In this document: positions 57,783 through 64,000 of the stretch, piece after piece
How positions within the stretch are numbered: position 1 is the first letter of the stretch
How the letters are laid out: the number at the start of each line of letters is the position of its first letter
NCBI RefSeq assembly: GCF_964204865.1
Contig: NC_135263.1
Coordinates: forward strand, 15,049,426-15,113,425
DNA from: Styela clava
Lineage: Eukaryota > Chordata > Ascidiacea > Stolidobranchia > Styelidae
DNA: 64,000 nucleotides
Direction of reading: 5' to 3'
Position numbers and translations under genes: made by a program
The notes under the pieces: model-generated
Seen by the model: only the letters and a program-made list of their open reading frames with translations
What the model was told of the DNA's origin: nothing
Databases searched by the model: none

Positions 57783-58125
57783 ATAATAAGTATATTTCGA
57801 CTCTATAATCAGCATAACAATACAAACAAATAAATAAAAACTGATAAAATATATTCTCACTTGGAACCAACGACTAACATACCCTTGGAACCTATATTAT
57901 CTCAGGAATCGCTAGTACATCGAAAAGTTATAATACTTCATACTATACATACGTATGTGAACACGTACCTTTCCATCTAAAATCTATACGCTCTTAAGTT
58001 TAAACCTTACTTGAGGTTTCGTTTGCTCTTCCGATTCTTAATCAGTTTTATCAATTATTTTATCGTCTATTCACTCTATTATGCTGATTATGGAGTCGAA
58101 ATAAACTTATTTATTTTTTATTATA
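57783..58125. repeat. Inverted-repeat element between two genes
   Basis: TATTTCGACTCTATAATCAGC near 57791 is inverted at 58083-58112 (GCTGATTATGGAGTCGAAATA). The arms are about 50 bp. A single diverged arm lies at 490-580. This sits between the reductase start and the ankyrin gene end and has no coding potential. Confidence 0.55.
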
Positions 58126-58802
58126 TAAACTGTGTACTCAAATTCTTAATTGTTACAGGAAGAACATAACAATTCAGTTTTATAACTCGTTCTGGTGACA
58201 AGTAGTTTTGAATAAGAAATATATCACTGCCTTCTTTCTATGAGAAATGTCTGTGCTGGTTTTTGATGCGGGCACTGCATGTGGCATTACTCGCAACAAT
58301 AGTTGCTACATGATCAATTCCCAATTAAAATCTCCTGAAGTATAATTCAGTCTTCGAGTAGTTGCCACTAGTAGTTCTATGAATATTTGACTATGTCTGC
58401 TGAGCAATAAATAATTCTGTACCAAAATAATATTTGTTTTGACAAAAAAAAAATCAATGCACCAACAAGTATCACAGTGATATATTATGTAAATACATGT
58501 TCAAAAATGTTTTGAAGAATTAAGTTTGAATTATAAAAATAAAATAACTATCTCTTTAACAAGAAACGAATAAGTTACATGACATATCGGGTTTAGTACT
58601 TATGCGTGTGGGGAAACATAACATTAAATGAGAACAAATGTACAATTAAAATCTTAAGAGGATTTTTGATGGGCCATTGATCAATTAACTGCTCACAATT
58701 CGTTATGTTGGCGATCTGGTTACGAAGTTATCCAACAATTAAGCCAGGCAAAGATCAACATGGATGATCCCGTATGAGGCACAAAGCTTCAATTGTATCA
58801 GT
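58126..58802. other. Non-coding, 3' region of ankyrin gene
   Basis: AT-rich. Probably includes the 3' untranslated region of the minus-strand ankyrin gene. No coding exon seen. Confidence 0.4.
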
Positions 58803-61800
58803 CTAATCCCAGGTTAAAATACTAGACATATTTGCAGAAGAATTGTTTGTGCGAGAAGATCTTCTACTGGTGTTGGATGATGTCATGACTGATGATCTTG
58901 TTGTAGAACTTCCACTTCCAAATATGTCATTTATTTGACTCTCTGTAACATGAAATATCATCTCAGTCAACAATGGTCATATCTCGCATATATATAAAAA
59001 TGTTGGTACTGTTACAGTCTTAGATCATCGAATTAATCGAAAAGATCAATGGATAAGCATGGCAGAGGCAATCAAGTATGACATAATAAAACGGAATTCC
59101 TCTTTAATTAAAATAAAACAGCATAATTTTCAAGTCCCATTGAATTTGAAGAATATTGAAAAATAAATGGGTAGAAGTACCAACCTTCTTCTAAGTACCG
59201 GTACTGAAAGTTTCGAACTGCTAAGCCCATTAGTTGCAAAGGAAAGCAATTTTTTGGCAACAACAACAAGATTAACATCAACAATTTTGCAACATGTTAT
59301 ATAGGTCCACTTAGTGTCCAATAATTATTGAGTTTGACATAGGAGGAATATTGAATACAATTCCATTATGTGAGAAAAACTAAATCAAATTAAGGAAACA
59401 ATGGCATGGCTTTGAGATTCAAAACTCAAAAGCATTGTTTGTATACAAAAGTATTTTATTTACAGTTTATTATACGTTTATTAAATATTCTCACCTGGTC
59501 GCGACAAGGGAAGAGTTGTAGAATCAAACAAAGAGTCTGAAACATATAATGAATTTCAATCCAACTTATTAAAAAAAAATTTACTGAGCAGAAACTTTGG
59601 GTCAGTGTCGATTTAAAAGAAAAAAGTAAAAATTTAATACATTGATATTGCTCACTGTGACTTGGGGAATCAACATTCCAGTAGTTACTAGAGTACACTA
59701 CTATACACTTAGTTATGAGATCAAGAACAAATAATCGGAAAGGTACTTACTTTCATAAATTGAATTATCCGGTGTAGAAGCATTGGTTCTCACTGAAATC
59801 AATATAGTATCTATGCTCAAGACTATGTTTATTTGAGTTCATTCAATGCAAGGGTTTGTGATATTTGGAAAACTATAATAAATTTAAATGACATAATTCT
59901 GATATTTTATCATCAAAATTAGAAATGATCCTTATTTCAGAACAATCAAGAACAATCAGAGAATCGAAAATGAAATTTGGCGCTCATCTTTAGGAGCAGA
60001 TGTTCATTTGGATTAATTGGAGAACACTCTTTCATATATGTTAAATTTTTCAACATTAAGTGCCAGCACATAACACGAGGGCTGTCAAGTGCAAATTCGG
60101 CATTATCAGATGACATTGAAGCTGAAGTCGTCTTTTTAAATTACACCGAATTAGGAGTCAAAATTTGAATTACCGGATGCAAATTTTCAACCCATGGTTG
60201 TAGCCAAAACTAAGCTAGAAATAGGTTTTTTAATGGTCCAGAGTTTAATTGAATTTTTCCAACTGCATGACACCATTGATAATAAAAAGTTGATTTCAAT
60301 TACTGATATCAGAGGAGCAAATAACAAGTTGAATTGATCTAAAATACCTGAGCGTGATCGCTGTGATGATATTGGTAGTGGAGTAACATAGTTCACTGTA
60401 ACAAAGAAATATTGTAAGCATCTACCGGTACTTTTCAAGTCTCAGAAGTTTGGAAAATAACAATCTAACCTGTTCTTTGCTCTGCAGAATGGTTAGAAGG
60501 TGATGAATAATCAGCCTGAAAGAAAAAAAGGAATAAATTAAATAAATAAACAACAAATTGTACCTTCAGTAAATTCTTTACTAACATAGAGCAAAACGCT
60601 AGTTTAACTGTAACTTCGAATTTATTGTATTCATTACCATTAGTTGAACAGTTATAAATTTTTGTGATGCTTACCAGCTTTATTCCTGTGGATGTAGTTT
60701 TTTCTATTTCATGTTTGTTACTACTAACACTGTTTTCTGGCAATGTATCTTGATTTCCTCTTAGAATATTTTTCTTTATAAGATCTTGCTTTGAGGTTCT
60801 GAATGGAATAAAAAACCAATTTAGGAAAATTTTGAAAGTTCAATTTAAAAAAAATGCTTAGGAACCAGAAATGTTCCAATCGGCAATGAGTAGATTTTTG
60901 ATCATTCTATTATGATATGAGGTTAATCAACATGATCAATCGAATAGCACCAAGACTTTTTTCTATTTCAAAGACTCGTCTTGCGAGCCTAAAGTGAATT
61001 CTTTCTCATGATTAGTTGAATCGTTTAATTCAGTTAACTCGAGTGATGAGTCACTCAGAAAGGTTACCAACGTTAGCAAACTAACCTTGAAATGTTCATA
61101 ATATCAAAATGAGACCAAATTTTATCTGATGCAGATGCAAAATCAGCAGGTGTTCGTCCTTTATAATCTTCACTCATTGGATTTGCACCATATTCCAATA
61201 ATAACATTACAACCTGAATACAAAATAAAAAAAACCTGTTGAAATCACCGGATATTTATAAAAATCTAAAACAATTCAAGATAATAATGATACCCTTCCG
61301 TGATCTTGAAAAGCAGCAGCATGTAATGGCGTCCACAGCGTTTTCGCATTTTTAAAATTTGGATCTAAAATGAAGTAGAGATTAAACAGGAATTTTACAG
61401 AAAATATTTCTTTCTAATGTAATGAAATAGGTTTGGACAGGGTGACAAAGTTTCAATTCAAGTGATGAATCAGACAATCATTTCTTCAGTTAATTTTTTT
61501 TTTACTTTGCATACTAGTTCTCAATTGTTATTAATAAGGAAAGGAAATTAGGAAACTTAACATTACAAGATTAAGGTATAGTAGTAAGCTTTTTCTTCAA
61601 TTTCATAGTTGATTTAGGCAATTGTTTATGCTTGTAATGTAAATACATATCTGCAATGCAATTTCCATGAATATGTTCGAATAACTAATTCAAGATTAAA
61701 AATGTGGTTATTCACAATAAGTGAAATATGTAATAAATAAGTCAATCAAAGATTGGAATGAATGATTTTCTAAAGAGTTATTTTACAGAATTCAGGTTAT

Positions 61801-62767
61801 TCAATGCTGGTAGATAATATTTCAACTGTTTTGCAAAATGCTTCTGCAAAATTTCCACTTTCTAAGTGGTAGTGCTGGGAAATAAATCCATTCAAATCAT
61901 TTAAAATTAATTGTAATAAATGTTCATAGAATACCGAAATATCCCAAATTTATACCAACCTGCTTTATTATCGAGCAATATTTTGGCGATATCATGAAGT
62001 CCCCAGAAAGTACAGACATAAAGTTGAGATTGCATGAAATTTTCTAATGATGAAGAATCCATAAACGGTTGATCACCAAAAAATTCAGCAACAAGCTGGA
62101 ATAAAACATGCAATTTACACACATTGCCGTTTCCAACATCATAAAAAATCGGTGGAAAACTCCAGATGGAATTAGCCATAAAAGAACAAGAAGAAAAAAT
62201 GGGGGCTCCCGAAGTATGCAAACCAAGATGGCGGACATCGGAATGTAATATGTGTACTAAGTTAGAGTTAGGCCATAATTTTAGGTATAAATACTACGGG
62301 AGGCTCTTGGCTAGTCTTCGAACTGATAATAGGACTAAAATAAGGAAAATTGGAAAAAAATTATCGCCTAACCCTAACCTGTTACCCATGTTACGTTCCG
62401 ATGTCCGCCATCTTGGTTCGCATAATTCGGGAGCACCAAAAAATGATATTATACCTTTATGACACAATAACAAAGTACAATTTTACCAAAGCATATATAC
62501 ATTCAGAATATCAGTAAAAAAGCTATCTTCAAATCCACATCTGGAATATTTTCAAGATTATCATTTCTTCAAATAATAAAATCGAAGTAAACATACTTCA
62601 GTACTTACCTCTTCACTACCTTTCTGTGCTAAACTAGATAACATAAAAGCAGGACTGTCAACTTGAGCTTGTTCTATATGATTTGAGAGACGCATCAACA
62701 AAAGTTCCTTTTGCGAAAGGCTGATTTCTTTATCTCTGTTATCTTGAACTGCTTTATTGAACGACAT
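58803..62767 (-). CDS. Ankyrin-repeat protein with Ser/Thr-rich tail
   Basis: Ten exons with consistent phases: 62609-62767, 61960-62095, 61294-61364, 61086-61213, 60675-60798, 60470-60515, 60348-60395, 59751-59792, 59495-59536 and 58803-58942. They give 311 residues from the ATG at 62767 to TAG at 58803-58805. An N-terminal helix-rich segment (QKELLLMRLSNHIEQAQ) is followed by about two to three ankyrin repeats (residues ~72-150): a degenerate one with GLHDIAKILLDNKA-DPNF, a canonical TLWTPLHAAAFQDHG-VVMLLLEYGANP, then GRTPADFASASDKI. The rest is polar and Ser/Thr-rich and ends SSILTWD. Exons 6-9 are only 42-48 bases, and exons 7-9 begin and end in phase 1, so each can be skipped without shifting the frame. 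The ankyrin fold implies protein binding; the partner is unknown. It lies head-to-tail with the reductase. Confidence 0.85.
62202..62437. mobile_element. Miniature element of the GGTGCTCC family, copy B, perfect target duplication
   Basis: 236 bp. The left end GGGGCTCCCGAAGTATGC continues through ACCAAGATGGCGGACATCGG, and the right end is the inverse (CCGATGTCCGCCATCTTGGT..ATTCGGGAGCACC). It is flanked by exact AAAAAATG (62194-62201 and 62438-62445). It lies in intron 1 of the ankyrin gene. The 8-bp duplication points to the hAT group. Confidence 0.88.
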
Positions 62768-63799
62768 TTTAAGTAATTAGCAATCTGTTGTACAGACAAG
62801 TTTAAACAATAAATATTAAGCTACACACGGAATGCAAAATATAACATTAAATATAACTTATCTGTTTATTAAGACAGAAAGACCAAGTCATATATGATAA
62901 TCCCTGTAATGACCAGACAAATCATTTAGAAAATAATTCGGTACCGTAACGTTATTCCTGTAATCACATAAATAATAACTACCATACTAGGCCTATACGT
63001 TACGAACAAAACCTGCCTAACCTAACCATTGCCCCCATATTGAAATTATATTTTCCATAGTTTAGTAATTCTGTTTGAACATCCTCGTTTGAACAATTTA
63101 CAAAAAGTACATTAACTATACCCACAAACGGAATTAATGAATTAGAATTTTAGATGCGGGGTTTCATACTAACAGTACCACACTGCGATATACCAGACAT
63201 GTACATCTTAGCATTTAGTTGTTCTACACGCCCCATATCGTTACTTCATCTGAGAATGGAGAACATGACAATTCAAACTTATTCCAGATTAATAAAAAAC
63301 TCCGGCTGCTCACTCAGCAAGTCTCGGGGCTTATTGCCTGGAAAAAGACTAGGTATTCATAAATGAACAGGAATGCCAAGCTTTTTTTATCATAATTATC
63401 AAGATAACTCAAAAGTTTATTGATGGCCGTCAAAACTTGTTTTTACTGGTTGCCGTGGCAACCCGCTGCCTTCTGTCCGGTGAAAGACTCGTTTCAAGCT
63501 CGACTACCAGTATCCCAGTTAGGATCATGATTCATGACGCGCATATGTGACCGTAAATTAAATTAACAACAAAGGGTTCTTTTTGCTCACCATTTTTGGT
63601 GTCATATTCTTTTACAATCCTTGACGTCCCTTTGTTAATCATGGGATAATTGGGACTACCAAACTTTGCCCTTACTATTCATACATAATGTGCCTACCCT
63701 CTAACGAATGCGTTGGCAAATACCAATACTTTATGTAAGGACGCACATTTTTTGCTGAGAAATCGAAATAACACCCACGCTCAAACATTATGAATGTGT
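62768..63799. other. Upstream of ankyrin gene, non-coding
   Basis: Contains the presumed promoter of the minus-strand ankyrin gene. No TATA box, exon or RNA gene could be supported on either strand. Confidence 0.4.
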
Positions 63800-63926
63800 A
63801 GGGTTACCATATTTTTGTGACTTCAAATCGGGACGCCTCGAAAGACAACAACCCCTTAGCTGTGATTATATAACTTCACATGTAGAGCGGGACTGTCCCG
63901 CCTAAAGCGGGACGAATGGTAAGCCT
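63800..63926. mobile_element. 127-bp miniature element with 10-bp direct flanks
   Basis: The left AGGGTTACCATATTTT is inverted at the right as ..ATGGTAAGCCT with changes, and the interior has GCGGGACTGTCCCGC and CGGGACG. It is flanked by ATGAATGTGT on both sides (63790-63799 and 63927-63936). Confidence 0.75.
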
Positions 63927-64000
63927 ATGAATGTGTTACACATCTGTATTGCCACGCCTAAAACACAACTGTTATCCAAAATATACCTATTCACGAACTG

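Noticed and set aside
62166-62462. 98-codon + strand frame near 62.2 kb
   Set aside because: It is translation of the miniature inverted-repeat element at 62202-62437. The similar peptide near 45.85 kb has the same cause.
1-64000. tRNA, rRNA, snRNA genes and CRISPR arrays
   Set aside because: No tRNA box A/B pair with a foldable cloverleaf, no rRNA-like block and no regularly spaced identical repeats with unique spacers were seen.

Overview
The window is nuclear DNA from an invertebrate animal. It is AT-rich, its genes are split by GT-AG introns, and it carries many class II transposon remnants, a BEL/Pao retrotransposon and a tandem array of CD20/MS4A-like genes. A tunicate or another marine invertebrate would fit, but nothing here fixes the species. 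Most long open frames in the window are chance frames. The genes below were assembled by eye from open frames, splice signals, matching intron phases and family motifs.

Layout. 1-2433: non-coding, with two dispersed repeats that recur near 42 kb and 57.8 kb. 2434-12940: a DNA transposon with ~329-bp terminal inverted repeats (TIRs). Its left arm is split by a young BEL/Pao retrotransposon (2527-10548, 853-bp LTRs, 5-bp target duplication) whose single gag-pol frame is broken by one in-frame stop. 15.5-18.0 kb (+): a gene for an unrecognised two-pass membrane protein with a long Ser-rich tail. 18-21 kb: hAT-type miniature elements. 21.3-38.9 kb (-): an array of five intact single-exon four-transmembrane MS4A-like genes plus one internally deleted relic. 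Long flanking segments are duplicated along with them. 39-44.5 kb: non-coding DNA with several miniature elements. 44.5-47.7 kb (+): an unrecognised multi-exon gene. 49.8-57.5 kb (-): a complete nine-exon aldo-keto reductase most like L-galactose dehydrogenase, with a 2.3-kb hAT element in one intron. 58.8-62.8 kb (-): a ten-exon ankyrin-repeat gene with small in-phase exons in its 3' half and a miniature element in intron 1. 62.8-64 kb: non-coding with one more miniature element.

The genes do not form a pathway. The coherent unit is the MS4A-like array: four copies keep the same C-terminal PPxY and NPxY sorting or ubiquitin-ligase motifs, and one copy has lost both together with the ancestral start codon. 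Because the flanks were duplicated with the genes, transposon insertions can be read against paralogous empty sites, which gives relative dates for several events.
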